DNA from: Bradyrhizobium_A sp052115025
GTDB lineage: Bacteria > Pseudomonadota > Alphaproteobacteria > Rhizobiales > Xanthobacteraceae
Assembly: GCF_052115025.1 (NCBI RefSeq)
Contig: NZ_JBFRFW010000009.1
Location: 124,001-188,000, forward strand
Length of the DNA stretch: 64,000 bases
Direction: 5' to 3'
Positions 15,953 to 25,985 of this stretch are shown here, piece by piece (positions within the stretch are counted from its first letter, which is position 1; each line of letters opens with the position of its first letter). Below the pieces are notes generated by a model, which searched no databases, was not told the origin of the DNA, and worked only from the letters and a program-made list of their open reading frames with translations. Made by a program: the position numbers and the translations under genes.

Positions 15953-17623
15953 ATGGTGCAGGAGTCTCAAGCGGCCGACCTCGTGATCCGGAACGGCCGC
16001 ATCTACACGGTCGATCGGTCACGGTCGTGGGCGAGCGCGGTCGCGATCAAGGGCGGCCGCATCATCGCGGTCGGGTCGGAAGCCGATGTCACGTCGATGA
16101 TCGGCAAGGCGACCCGGATTCTCGACCTGCAGGGCCGCATGGCGATGCCCGGCATCGTCGATGTCCACAATCACATCATGATGGGCGGGCAGGCCGATCT
16201 CTACGAGACGCGCTTTCCCTCGACGCTGAGCATTCGCGACATCGCCGACCGCATTGCCGCGGCCGCCGCCAAGGCCAGGCCCGGCAGCTGGATCGTCGGC
16301 GGCCAGTGGGGCACCGATCAGCTGGGCCGCATCAACACCGCCGAGGCGCTGGCGCTGCTCGATGCTGCCAGCGGCGACAATCCGGTGCTGCTGCGCGACG
16401 ACACCTACCACAACCGCTGGGTCAACTCGGCGACGCTGAAGCTCGCCGGCATCACCCGCGATACGCCGAACCCGGAGCAGGGCGAGATCGGCCGCGATCC
16501 CAACACCGGCGCGCTGACCGGCGTGATGATCGAATCCGCCTCCGGTCTCGTCGAGCGCGCGCTTGCCGAGTCCGGTCACTACACCGCCGAGATGGACCGC
16601 GCTGCAGTCGCCCGCTCGATCGCGCTGCTCAATTCCTACGGCGTCACCGGCTTCCTCGACGCCGCCAGCATGCAGCCGATCCTCGCGGCGCTGAAAGGTC
16701 TCGACGATCGCGGCGAGCTGACCGCGTGGTCGGTCGCGGCGATGCCGGCGATCGAGCCGTCGTTCATGTTCGGCCTCGCCGGCGATGCGCTGTTCGCGCT
16801 GCGCGAGAGCTATCGCGGCGTCCATGCCAAGCCGGACTACGCCAAGATCTTCCTTGATGGCGTGCCCGGCGCCAAGACCGCCGCGTTCCATGAGCCTTAT
16901 GTCGCCGATCCCATCCATGGCTGCTGCTTCCGCGGCACCACCATGCTGACGGTGCCGGATCTCGTGCGCTGGGTCGGCAAGTGCGAGAAGCAGAACATCG
17001 CGGTCAAGATCCACTGCGCCGGCGATGCCGCGGTGAGCCAGGCGCTCGACGCCATCGATGTCGTGCGCAGCTTCAACGGCCCGACCACGCTCGTCCACCA
17101 CATCGCCCATGCCAGCTATATCGCGCCGCAGGACATCGCGCGCTTCGCCGCGCTCGGCGTCGCCGCCGACCTGTCGCCGATCATCTGGTATCCGACCGTG
17201 TTCCTCGAGGGCCACAAGGCGGCGATGGGCGAGGAGCGGGCGACGCGGTTCTGGCCCAACAAGAGCCTGCATGAGGCCGGCGCGCTGATCGCCGGCGGCT
17301 CGGACTGGCCGGTGGTGCCCAACCCCGACCCGTGGACGGGCATCGAGGGCATGGTCACCCGCCAGAATCCGTCCGGCGAGTTTCCGGGCCAGTCGCTGTG
17401 GCCGGAGCAGGCGCTCGACCTCGCCACCGTGCTTGAGACCTACACCATCAGTGCGGCGCGGGCGATTGGCCTTGGCCGCACCACCGGCTCGATCGAGGTC
17501 GGCAAGTCCGCCGACATCATCGTGCTCGACCGCAACGTGTTCGAGACGCCGAGCGACGAGATCGCCGACACCCGCGTGTTGACGACCTTGTTCGAAGGCC
17601 GCATCGTCTACGAGCGGGGCTAA
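15953..17623 (+). CDS. YtcJ-type amidohydrolase (amidohydrolase 3 family)
   Basis: A 556-residue metal-dependent hydrolase of the amidohydrolase superfamily. It shows the usual plan: a small beta-sandwich start (DLVIRNGRIYTVDR), metal motif HNH (H72/H74) in VDVHNH, lysine region YAKIFLDG, VKIHCAGDAA with a metal histidine, a later His in LVHHIAHAS and the metal aspartate in GGSDWPV. The family includes N-substituted formamide deformylase, which releases an amine and formate; next to an amine oxidase that reaction is plausible but unproven. An ATG at 15926 is also possible; I prefer 15953 because of the spacing to the dyad and an upstream AGGA. CobW follows four bases after the stop. Confidence 0.8.
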   Translation: MVQESQAADLVIRNGRIYTVDRSRSWASAVAIKGGRIIAVGSEADVTSMIGKATRILDLQGRMAMPGIVDVHNHIMMGGQADLYETRFPSTLSIRDIADRIAAAAAKARPGSWIVGGQWGTDQLGRINTAEALALLDAASGDNPVLLRDDTYHNRWVNSATLKLAGITRDTPNPEQGEIGRDPNTGALTGVMIESASGLVERALAESGHYTAEMDRAAVARSIALLNSYGVTGFLDAASMQPILAALKGLDDRGELTAWSVAAMPAIEPSFMFGLAGDALFALRESYRGVHAKPDYAKIFLDGVPGAKTAAFHEPYVADPIHGCCFRGTTMLTVPDLVRWVGKCEKQNIAVKIHCAGDAAVSQALDAIDVVRSFNGPTTLVHHIAHASYIAPQDIARFAALGVAADLSPIIWYPTVFLEGHKAAMGEERATRFWPNKSLHEAGALIAGGSDWPVVPNPDPWTGIEGMVTRQNPSGEFPGQSLWPEQALDLATVLETYTISAARAIGLGRTTGSIEVGKSADIIVLDRNVFETPSDEIADTRVLTTLFEGRIVYERG

Positions 17624-17627
17624 CCGC

Positions 17628-18776
<1,149 letters not shown>

Positions 18777-18804
18777 ACGACGACAAGCATCAGGGGGAAC
18801 GACA

Positions 18805-19986
18805 ATGAAGCATTTGAGAACGATCGCGATGGCGGGAGCGGCCAGCCTCGGATTTCTGGCTCTGTCCGGGCAGGCCTTTGCGGCCGGCCCGACCTGCGCG
18901 GGCGGCACGATCAAGGTCGGCGCGGTGTCGACCGTGACCGGTCCTGCCGATTTCAGCGAGGTGCCGAAGGCGACCGCGGCGGCATTCGACCAGCTCAATG
19001 CCGCCGGCGGCATCAATGGCTGCAAGATCGACTACACGATTTCCGACGACAAGGCCGATCCGCAGGTCGCCGCGCAAGCCGCGCGCGACCTCATCGACAA
19101 CAAGGAAGTGGTGGGCATGGTCGGCTCCGCCAGCCTGCTGGAATGCCAGGTCAACGGCGCCACCTACAAGCGCAAGAACGTGATGTCGGTTCAGGGCCTC
19201 GGCGTCGACGCCGCCTGCTTCAACTCGCCGAGCATCGCGCCGGTCAATGTCGGTCCGTTCGCGCTGTCGACCGCGGTCAGCTATTACGCCACGCGCTCGC
19301 TCGGCACCAAGAAGCTGTGTGCCTTCTTCATCATCATCGGCGGCACCCAGGAAGCCTACAAGGCAGCGCTCGCCAACTGGGAGAAGATCACCAGCCAGAA
19401 GATCCATCTGCTGGACCTGACGCTGCCCTACCAGGGCGACCTGACGCCGTATGTCATCAAGGCGCGTGACGCCGGCTGCGACGCCGTGATCAACAACTCG
19501 GTCGAGCCCGGCGTGGTGCAGTGGGTCAAGACCGCGGAAGCGCAGAAGATCACCGGCATCAACTGGCTGTTCCTGGCGCCGGGCTACACCGAGCAGGTGG
19601 CGAAGGCGCTCGCCGACACCAACCAGCCGGTCTATGTCGGGACCGAGTGGGAGCCCTATACCGAGACCGGCTCGGCGGCGAACAAGGAGTGGATCGCGGC
19701 GATGAACGCCTCCAAGCGTCCGCTGACCGCGTTCTCGCAGGGCGGCTATCTCGCAGCGCAGGTGTTCATCGACGTCGTCAAGGGCATCGACGGCCCGGTG
19801 ACCCGCGACAGCATCACCAGCGCGCTGCTCAAGATGAAGCCGGCGAAGTATCCGCTGGCGGGCTCGCCCTACATCTTCGGCGAGGACAAGACCCATTCGC
19901 CGATGCAGTCGACCAAGATCATGAAGCTTGATCACGGCGCCTGGAAGGTGCTGACGCCGGAGTGGGTGGTGCTGCCCGTCATGTAA
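18805..19986 (+). CDS. periplasmic substrate-binding protein of the second liv transporter
   Basis: A 393-residue type I periplasmic binding protein. A Sec signal peptide covers residues 1-27 (…LSGQAFA, then AGP). The mature start IKVGAVSTVTGPADFSEV and the segment AGGINGCKIDYTISDDK are typical. The protein is paralogous to the one at 6236, including the MVGxxSxxEC block and a following CF pair. It lies 28 bases after the COG0523 gene, which ties this importer to the amine block. An amine or its N-acyl precursor is the inferred ligand. Confidence 0.88.
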   Translation: MKHLRTIAMAGAASLGFLALSGQAFAAGPTCAGGTIKVGAVSTVTGPADFSEVPKATAAAFDQLNAAGGINGCKIDYTISDDKADPQVAAQAARDLIDNKEVVGMVGSASLLECQVNGATYKRKNVMSVQGLGVDAACFNSPSIAPVNVGPFALSTAVSYYATRSLGTKKLCAFFIIIGGTQEAYKAALANWEKITSQKIHLLDLTLPYQGDLTPYVIKARDAGCDAVINNSVEPGVVQWVKTAEAQKITGINWLFLAPGYTEQVAKALADTNQPVYVGTEWEPYTETGSAANKEWIAAMNASKRPLTAFSQGGYLAAQVFIDVVKGIDGPVTRDSITSALLKMKPAKYPLAGSPYIFGEDKTHSPMQSTKIMKLDHGAWKVLTPEWVVLPVM

Positions 19987-19993
19987 GCATGGA

Positions 19994-20055
19994 CGCCCGT
20001 TCACGGGCGGGGCAAGCTCTCGATTGACGACAGGGCGGCGGCATGTCCGCCGCCC
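19994..20055 (+). other. tandem intercistronic hairpins
   Basis: CGCCCGT-TC-ACGGGCG (19994-20009) and GGGCGGCGG-CATGT-CCGCCGCCC (20033-20055) lie between the binding-protein stop and livH. They mirror the hairpin at 6193 in the first liv operon and lack T-runs. They probably protect the upstream mRNA or attenuate the downstream genes. Confidence 0.55.
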
Positions 20056-20073
20056 AACCTCTACGGAGTGACG

Positions 20074-20943
20074 ATGAATGCTCTCCTGACATCCGCGGTT
20101 GCGGGACTGACTGCGGGTGGTGCCTATGCGCTGCTCGGCGTGTGCTCGGTGTTCACCTATCGGCTGGTCGCGGTGATCAACTTCACAGCGGCCGCGATCG
20201 GCGCCGCCGGCACGTTCGTGCTGATCGCGCTGAGCGAAGCCGGCATGCCGCTGTTTCCGGCGGTGCTGCTCGGCCTGGTCGCGGGCGCGCTGATCGGCGT
20301 CACCATCGGCTTTGTGATGACGCGCTGGTTCGCCGAGGCGACCGCCTCGAGCAAGGCTGCGGTCACCGTCGCGCTGCTGGTCGGCATGGTGGCGTTCGGC
20401 CTGCGCGTCACCGGCGGCCAGCATCCGCATCATTTCCCGGACCTGTTCCCGGGCTCGGCGTTCCGCCTTGCCGGCGTCGAGGTGACGAATGCGTCGGCGC
20501 TGACCATTGCGCTCGCGTTCCTGTTCACCATCGCCTCGGACCTGTTTCTCAACCGCACCCGCACCGGGCTGCATCTGCGGGCGCTGTCCGAGCGGCCGAT
20601 GGCGGCCGAACTGATCGGCGTGCCCGTGCAGCGCCTCGCGCTGCTGGTGTGGGGCATCACCGGCGCGGTGACGACATTCTCGCTGATGCTGATCGCGCCG
20701 CAGCGCTCGCCGGACTTCATGTCGCTGAGCCTCTTGGTGGTGCCGGCGCTGGCGGCAGCGCTGATCGGCCTGTTCCGCAGTTTCTGGATGACGCTGATCG
20801 GCGGCATCCTGATCGGCATGATCGAGGGCATGACCAGCGTGTTCGGAAGTCTCAATCAATACCGCGGCGCGGTACCGTTCCTGATCATTCTGGCGGTGCT
20901 GTTGTGGCTGCAACGGGGAGCCCGCTGGGATGAAGCACGCTAG
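20074..20943 (+). CDS. livH: branched-chain amino acid-type ABC transporter permease LivH
   Basis: A 289-residue permease with the LivH layout. The early block AGLTAGGAYALLGVCSVFTYR precedes VINFTAAAIGAAGTF, where other LivH proteins have VxNFAxG. The conserved loop is LNRTRTGLHLRALSERPMAAELIGV. The ATG at 20074 is preceded by GGAG at the right distance; a GTG six bases earlier is less likely. Its last 14 bases overlap the fused livM-livG gene. Confidence 0.88.
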   Translation: MNALLTSAVAGLTAGGAYALLGVCSVFTYRLVAVINFTAAAIGAAGTFVLIALSEAGMPLFPAVLLGLVAGALIGVTIGFVMTRWFAEATASSKAAVTVALLVGMVAFGLRVTGGQHPHHFPDLFPGSAFRLAGVEVTNASALTIALAFLFTIASDLFLNRTRTGLHLRALSERPMAAELIGVPVQRLALLVWGITGAVTTFSLMLIAPQRSPDFMSLSLLVVPALAAALIGLFRSFWMTLIGGILIGMIEGMTSVFGSLNQYRGAVPFLIILAVLLWLQRGARWDEAR

Positions 20944-22645
20944 TTTCCGCTCGAGCCTGGTGATCGTGCTCGCGGCGATTGTCGCGGGGGCCATCATCGT
21001 CGGCGTGCTGCCGGGCTACTGGACCTATCTCGCCACCTCGGTGCTGATCTCGGGCGTCGCGCTGCAGAGCATCGGCCTCGTGTCGGGCCGCACCGGCATG
21101 ATTGCGCTGTGCCAGATGTCGTTCGCCGGCGTCGGCGCCTGGACGGTCGGCTGGCTCAACGTCGCCGAGGCGCCCGGCGGCCTGCCGCTGTGGATCCTGA
21201 TCGGCGGCCTCACAGCCGTGCCGTTCGGTGTCGCCATCGGCCTGCCGGCGCTGCGGCTGCGCGGCATCAATCTCGCCATCGTCACGCTCGGGTTTGCCAC
21301 CGCCTTCGATGCCGTGCTCGCCACCATCACCTTTCCGGGGCAGACCTCGTTTACCTCGGTGGTGCGGCCGGCGCTGTTCGACAGCGATGGCGGCTACTTC
21401 ATCTTCGCGCTGATCTTCTACGTCATCATCGCGGTGGCGCTGGAATTCATCAGCCGCGCCCGCATCGGCGCGACCTGGCTTGCGGTACGCCACTCCGAGC
21501 GCGCCGCCGCCGCCCACGGCATCAGCATTCCCTATGCCAAGCTCACGGCGTTCGCCATGAGCGCGTTCATCGCCGGTGTGTCCGGCGGCCTGCTCGCCGG
21601 CTATCTCGGCACGCTGGTGGCCGACAACTTCAACATGATGAGCTCGCTGGCGCTGTTCGCGGTGGCGACCATGGTCGGCGCCCAGTTCGCCGAGGGCGCG
21701 CTGATCGGCGGCATCATGATCACCGCGTTCCCGGAGATCCTGCGCCGGCTCGACCTCGGCCAGGACATCGGCAACGTGCTGTTCGCGTTCGGCGCCACCC
21801 ATGCGCTGAGCGCCGGCGAGACGCTGAGCGACGCCTGGCGGCGCGCAATCCGCAAGCGGCGGCTGCGCAACGCGGCGGCGGTCGCGGGCGCGGCGACGCC
21901 GCAGTTCTCGCTCGGGCCGCGCGTCAGCGGCGGTACGCTGGAGACGCGCGGGCTCACGGTGCGCTACGGCACCGTGGTCGCGCTCGACAAGGTCGATCTC
22001 GTGGTACCTGCGCAGTCGGTCACCGGGCTGATCGGGCCGAACGGCGCCGGCAAGTCGACCCTGATCGATGCGGTCGCCGGCTTCCTCGATTCCTATTATG
22101 GCAGCATCATGCTCGACGGGCAGGCGCTCGAAGGGCAGGCGGCGCATCTGCGGGCGCGCGGCGGCATCCGTCGCACCTGGCAGACCACGCGCATCGCGCC
22201 GGAGCTTACGGTCGGCGAGTATATCCGCCTCGCGGCCGGTGCATTGTCGGATGCCGATCTCGAGGCGGTGCTCGCCTGGATGGGGTGCCCGCACCGCGAT
22301 ATGCTGGTGGCGGAAGTTGATGTCGGCACCCGCCGTCTGCTCGACGTCGCCGGCGTCGTCGCGTCGCGGCCGGCGCTGGTGCTGCTCGACGAGCCGGCCG
22401 CCGGGCAGTCCTATGACGAGACGCTCAAGCTCGGCCGCCATATCGCCGAGATTCCCAAGCTGTTCGGATCGTCGGTGCTGCTGGTGGAGCACGACATGGA
22501 TCTGGTGCGAACCGCGTGTTCCACCATCAACGTGCTGGATTTCGGCCGCCTCATCGCGACCGGCCCGACCGCGGTCGTGCTCGACGACCCGCGGGTGCGC
22601 AAGGCGTATCTCGGCATCGAGGAAGGCAGGACGGTGGCGGCATGA
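20930..22645 (+). CDS. fused LivM permease-LivG ATPase
   Basis: A single 571-residue frame joins a complete LivM permease (about residues 1-300; hallmark GLPALRLRGINLAIVTLGF) to a LivG-type ATPase (about 335-571). A basic linker, RRAIRKRRLRN, lies between them. The ATPase part has Walker A GPNGAGKS, Walker B LVLLDEP and H-loop LLVEHDMDL, but its signature region reads DVGTRRLLDVAGVV and lacks a standard LSGGQ or YGQQR. No stop or frameshift interrupts the join, so the fusion looks genuine. It presumably works with LivH and LivF; a channel with one LivM-LivG chain would need no separate LivG. Confidence 0.88.
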   Translation: MKHASFRSSLVIVLAAIVAGAIIVGVLPGYWTYLATSVLISGVALQSIGLVSGRTGMIALCQMSFAGVGAWTVGWLNVAEAPGGLPLWILIGGLTAVPFGVAIGLPALRLRGINLAIVTLGFATAFDAVLATITFPGQTSFTSVVRPALFDSDGGYFIFALIFYVIIAVALEFISRARIGATWLAVRHSERAAAAHGISIPYAKLTAFAMSAFIAGVSGGLLAGYLGTLVADNFNMMSSLALFAVATMVGAQFAEGALIGGIMITAFPEILRRLDLGQDIGNVLFAFGATHALSAGETLSDAWRRAIRKRRLRNAAAVAGAATPQFSLGPRVSGGTLETRGLTVRYGTVVALDKVDLVVPAQSVTGLIGPNGAGKSTLIDAVAGFLDSYYGSIMLDGQALEGQAAHLRARGGIRRTWQTTRIAPELTVGEYIRLAAGALSDADLEAVLAWMGCPHRDMLVAEVDVGTRRLLDVAGVVASRPALVLLDEPAAGQSYDETLKLGRHIAEIPKLFGSSVLLVEHDMDLVRTACSTINVLDFGRLIATGPTAVVLDDPRVRKAYLGIEEGRTVAA

Positions 22646-23352
22646 GCAAGCTCGAGGTGTCCAGGGTCTGTGTCGACCGCTCCCATCTGCCGGTGGTGCG
22701 TGATGTCGACCTCACGGTGGAGAGCGGCACCATCAGTGTGCTGCTCGGCGCCAACGGCGCCGGCAAGACCACGCTGCTGGAGGGGCTGTCCGGCGTGATC
22801 CCGATCGCCAGCGGCCGCATCGTGGTCGATGGCCGCGAGGTGCAGCGCGTGCGTCCCGGCGAGCGCGTGCGTGCCGGCCTTGCCCATGTCGAGCAGGGGC
22901 GCACCGTGTTTCGCCAGCTCACCACCGACGAGAACCTGCGCGCCGGCGCGCGTTCGGCGGAGGTGCTGGAAGAGGCCTATGAGCTGTTTCCGGAGCTCCG
23001 GCCGCGCCGCCAGATCAAGGCGGGGCTGCTGTCCGGCGGCGAGCAGCAGATGCTGGTGATCGCCCGCGCGCTGGTCGGCAAGCCCAAGATCCTGCTGGTC
23101 GACGAGATGTCGGCGGGGCTCGCGCCGGTGATCGTGCGCCGCCTGATGACCACGGTCCGCCAGCTCGCCGACCAGGGACTCGCGGTGGTGCTGGTCGAGC
23201 AGTTCGCCGAACTCGCGCTCGCGATCGGTGATCGCGCCTATGTGCTGCGGCGCGGCCAGATGGTCTATGACGGTTCGTGCAGCGAGCTGCGCGAGGCGCC
23301 GGATCGCTTGCATCAGCTATACCTCGGTGCCGCCAGCAGTCACGCGGCCTGA
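22642..23352 (+). CDS. livF: branched-chain amino acid-type ABC transporter ATPase LivF
   Basis: A 236-residue ATPase with Walker A GANGAGKT (about 36-43), signature LSGGEQQM, Walker B ILLVDEM and the LivF-type Q-loop HVEQGRTVF. The ATG overlaps the stop of the fused gene (ATGA). It is the last gene of the second liv operon: binding protein, livH, livM-livG, livF. Unlike its LivG-type partner it keeps a full ABC signature. Confidence 0.9.
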   Translation: MSKLEVSRVCVDRSHLPVVRDVDLTVESGTISVLLGANGAGKTTLLEGLSGVIPIASGRIVVDGREVQRVRPGERVRAGLAHVEQGRTVFRQLTTDENLRAGARSAEVLEEAYELFPELRPRRQIKAGLLSGGEQQMLVIARALVGKPKILLVDEMSAGLAPVIVRRLMTTVRQLADQGLAVVLVEQFAELALAIGDRAYVLRRGQMVYDGSCSELREAPDRLHQLYLGAASSHAA

Positions 23353-23528
23353 CGGCATCGCCGTTTCCGCCAGGCCGCGATCCGCGCCACGGTGCCCCGA
23401 GGGCAATTTCGTGCACGTTCGGCATGCGCGCCGCGTTCTGGCGGGAGGCGCGCTCGCCGTGCTATGTCCGCGGGCCCGCCGTGCCTGATCGCCCGGGCCG
23501 GATCGCAGCCCGCACGAGGACATCGCCG

Positions 23529-24230
23529 ATGCCGAAGACCGTCGTCGCCATCCGTCACGTTCATTTCGAGGATCTCGGCACCTTCGCGCCGGCGCTGGCG
23601 GATGCCGGCTACACCATCAGCTATCGCGATGCCGGTGTCGACGACCTCAGCGCACTCGCGACAGAGGATGTCGACCTGCTGGCGGTGCTCGGCGGCCCGA
23701 TCGGGGCTTATGAGGACGACAAGTATCCGTTCCTGGTCGACGAGATCGCCTTGATCGAGCGGCGGCTCGCCGCCGGCCGGCCGACGTTCGGCATTTGCCT
23801 GGGCGCGCAGCTGCTGGCGCGGGCGCTGGGCCAGCGGGTCTATCCCGGGCCGGCCAAGGAGATCGGCTGGGCGCCCGTCACCCTGACGGAGGCCGGGCGC
23901 GCGGGGCCGCTGCGTCACCTCGAGGGCGTTGCGGTGCTGCATTGGCATGGCGACACCTTCGACCTGCCGGACGGGGCCGCGCGGCTCGCCTCGACGGCGG
24001 TCTGCCGCAATCAGGCGTTTTCCATCGGCGCCAATACGCTGGCATTGCAATTTCACCCCGAGGTCGAGGCGCGCACCTTCGAGCGCTGGCTGATCGGCCA
24101 CACTTCCGAGCTGACGCAGGCCGGTCTCGCCCCGGCGGCGCTGCGCGCCGACACCCGCGCGCTCGCCCCTGCCGCCGACCGCCATGGCCGCGCCTGTCTC
24201 GATGCGTGGCTGCAGGGGCTGGGCGTCTGA
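23529..24230 (+). CDS. class I glutamine amidotransferase-like protein
   Basis: A 233-residue protein of the GMP-synthase-type amidotransferase fold. The nucleophile elbow GICLGAQLLARALG supplies the catalytic cysteine, and QFHPEVE supplies the histidine and glutamate, so the triad is complete. Family members of this stand-alone type hydrolyse glutamine or gamma-glutamyl compounds. Next to amine catabolism a gamma-glutamyl amide hydrolase is conceivable, but no synthetase partner is present. Start ATG 23529 follows a GAGGA site. It is 176 bases after livF and may have its own promoter. Confidence 0.75.
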   Translation: MPKTVVAIRHVHFEDLGTFAPALADAGYTISYRDAGVDDLSALATEDVDLLAVLGGPIGAYEDDKYPFLVDEIALIERRLAAGRPTFGICLGAQLLARALGQRVYPGPAKEIGWAPVTLTEAGRAGPLRHLEGVAVLHWHGDTFDLPDGAARLASTAVCRNQAFSIGANTLALQFHPEVEARTFERWLIGHTSELTQAGLAPAALRADTRALAPAADRHGRACLDAWLQGLGV

Positions 24231-24458
24231 GCGGGCAGGGCGCGGGCCACGGGTTCCCATGGCCGGGGCTGAACGGGTGGTGACAGGCCGCCCGATCTGT
24301 CGCTAGTCTGGCCTCCGGCGAGGCGCGGTCACCCGTGTCCGTCGCCCAACGATCATGGGGGGATGAGCGGGCCGGACGGTGCATGGCGCCGTCGCGGCGA
24401 CGTCTGCGGCCCGGTCGTGATCGCTTGCCGCCACCGACGCCCGCGAGAAAGGCACTTC

Positions 24459-25790
24459 ATGACCCCTGCAGCCTCCGCCCCTGACGCCGTATCGCCGATC
24501 GAAGCCGAGACCATGCGCCGCGTCGGCTGGCGGATCGTGCCGTTCCTGATGCTGTGCTACTTCATCGCCTTCGTCGATCGCGTCAACGCCGGCTTCGCCG
24601 CGCTGCAGATGAACAAGGATATCGGGTTGACCGCGGCGGCGTTCGGGCTCGGCGGCGGCCTGTTCTACATCACCTATGTGATCTTCGAGATCCCCAGCAA
24701 CCTCGCCATGGAGAAAGTGGGGGCACGGCTGTGGATCGCCCGCATCATGATCTCCTGGGGCATTGTCTCCGCCTGCATGGCGCTGGTGGTCGGTCCTTAC
24801 TCGTTCTATGCGGTGCGGCTCTTGCTCGGCGCGGCGGAGGCCGGGTTCTTTCCCGGTGTCATTCTCTACCTGACCTACTGGTTCCCGGCGGCCTATCGCG
24901 GCCGTATTGTCGCGATCTTCATGGTGGCGATCCCGATCTCGAGTTTCCTGGGATCGCCGATCTCCGCCTCGCTGCTGCAGATGGATGGCGCTCTCGGCTT
25001 CCGCGGCTGGCAGTGGATGTTCGTGCTGGAGGCGGTGCCGGCCGTCGTGCTCGGGCTGGTGTCGTTCGCGGTGCTGCCGAATTCGCCGGCGAAGGCGACA
25101 TGGCTGACGGCGCCGCAGCGCGACTGGCTGGTGGCGCGGCTCGCCAGCGAGCGCGCTGCCCCGGGCAAGACGCAGGGCCACCTGTCGCTGTGGCAGGTGA
25201 TGACCAACAAATATGTGCTCGCTGCCTCCCGGATCTATGCCGGCGCATCCGGCGCCAGCCAGTGCCTGTCGCTGTGGCAGCCGCAGATCATCAAGTCGTT
25301 CGGCCTCAGCAATATCGAAACGGGGCTGCTCAACTCGATCCCGTTCGGCATCGCCTCGGTGCTGATGATCCTGTGGGGCCGCAGCTCCGATGCGACGCGT
25401 GAGCGGCGCTGGCACACCGCGATCCCGCTGTTCCTGCTGGCGGCGAGCCTTGCGGTCGCGCCGCTGACCGGCTCGCTCGCGCCGACCATCGCCATCCTCT
25501 GTGTCGCCGTCACCGCGACCTACATCGTCAAGGGGCCGTTCTGGGCGCTGGCGACGGAATGGATGTCGGCGGGCGTCGCCGCGGCGGCGATCGCCCAGGT
25601 CAATGCCATCGGCAATCTCGGCGGTTTCTTCGGCAGCTATCTGCTCGGCGTCATCAAGGATGCAACCGGCAGCTATGCGCTCGGCCTGCTGCCGCTCGCG
25701 GGCTTGTCTGCGGTAGGATGCGTGCTGGCGTTGCTGCTGGGGCGCGGCACGCCACGAGAGCCAGCCGCCGGGCTGACCTCCGCGCACTGA
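24459..25790 (+). CDS. MFS transporter, anion:cation symporter (ACS) family
   Basis: A 443-residue carrier with twelve predicted hydrophobic segments. The first loop carries the ACS hallmark FIAFVDRVNAGFAALQMNKD, then FEIPSNLAMEKVGARLWIAR and the loop LYLTYWFPAAYRGR. Members import organic anions such as phthalate, tartrate, glucarate or hydroxyphenylacetate with protons. The start at 24459 puts a short cytoplasmic tail before TM1. No enzyme gene is immediately coupled to it, so its substrate cannot be inferred. Confidence 0.85.
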   Translation: MTPAASAPDAVSPIEAETMRRVGWRIVPFLMLCYFIAFVDRVNAGFAALQMNKDIGLTAAAFGLGGGLFYITYVIFEIPSNLAMEKVGARLWIARIMISWGIVSACMALVVGPYSFYAVRLLLGAAEAGFFPGVILYLTYWFPAAYRGRIVAIFMVAIPISSFLGSPISASLLQMDGALGFRGWQWMFVLEAVPAVVLGLVSFAVLPNSPAKATWLTAPQRDWLVARLASERAAPGKTQGHLSLWQVMTNKYVLAASRIYAGASGASQCLSLWQPQIIKSFGLSNIETGLLNSIPFGIASVLMILWGRSSDATRERRWHTAIPLFLLAASLAVAPLTGSLAPTIAILCVAVTATYIVKGPFWALATEWMSAGVAAAAIAQVNAIGNLGGFFGSYLLGVIKDATGSYALGLLPLAGLSAVGCVLALLLGRGTPREPAAGLTSAH

Positions 25791-25812
25791 GCGCGGGCGC
25801 CTGTGCGACAGG

Positions 25813-25918
25813 CTAGAGCGTTTTCGAGCGAAGTGGGCACCGGTTCGCGTGAAGAAAACGCGTCAAAACAAATAACTGGAGCGCGTTCGTGATTCCATCA
25901 AAAGCGAACGCGCTCTAG
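25813..25918. repeat. intergenic repeat with CTAGAGCG...CGCTCTAG ends
   Basis: About 106 bases with complementary ends CTAGAGCG and CGCTCTAG. An AT-rich centre contains GAAGAAAACGCGTCAAAACA. Elements with this wording are widespread between genes in Rhizobiales. It occurs once in this window, between the MFS gene and the ThDP enzyme gene. Confidence 0.7.
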
Positions 25919-25985
25919 TGTCCCGGTTCTAACATTCGCACTCCTTTGCGGCACTAGGGGTAATCTCTGCAGGAAGGACTTCACG

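Noticed and set aside
13757..15970. 737-residue reverse frame opposite the amine oxidase
   Set aside because: Antisense of a gene with complete topaquinone and copper motifs; no domain in the reverse frame.
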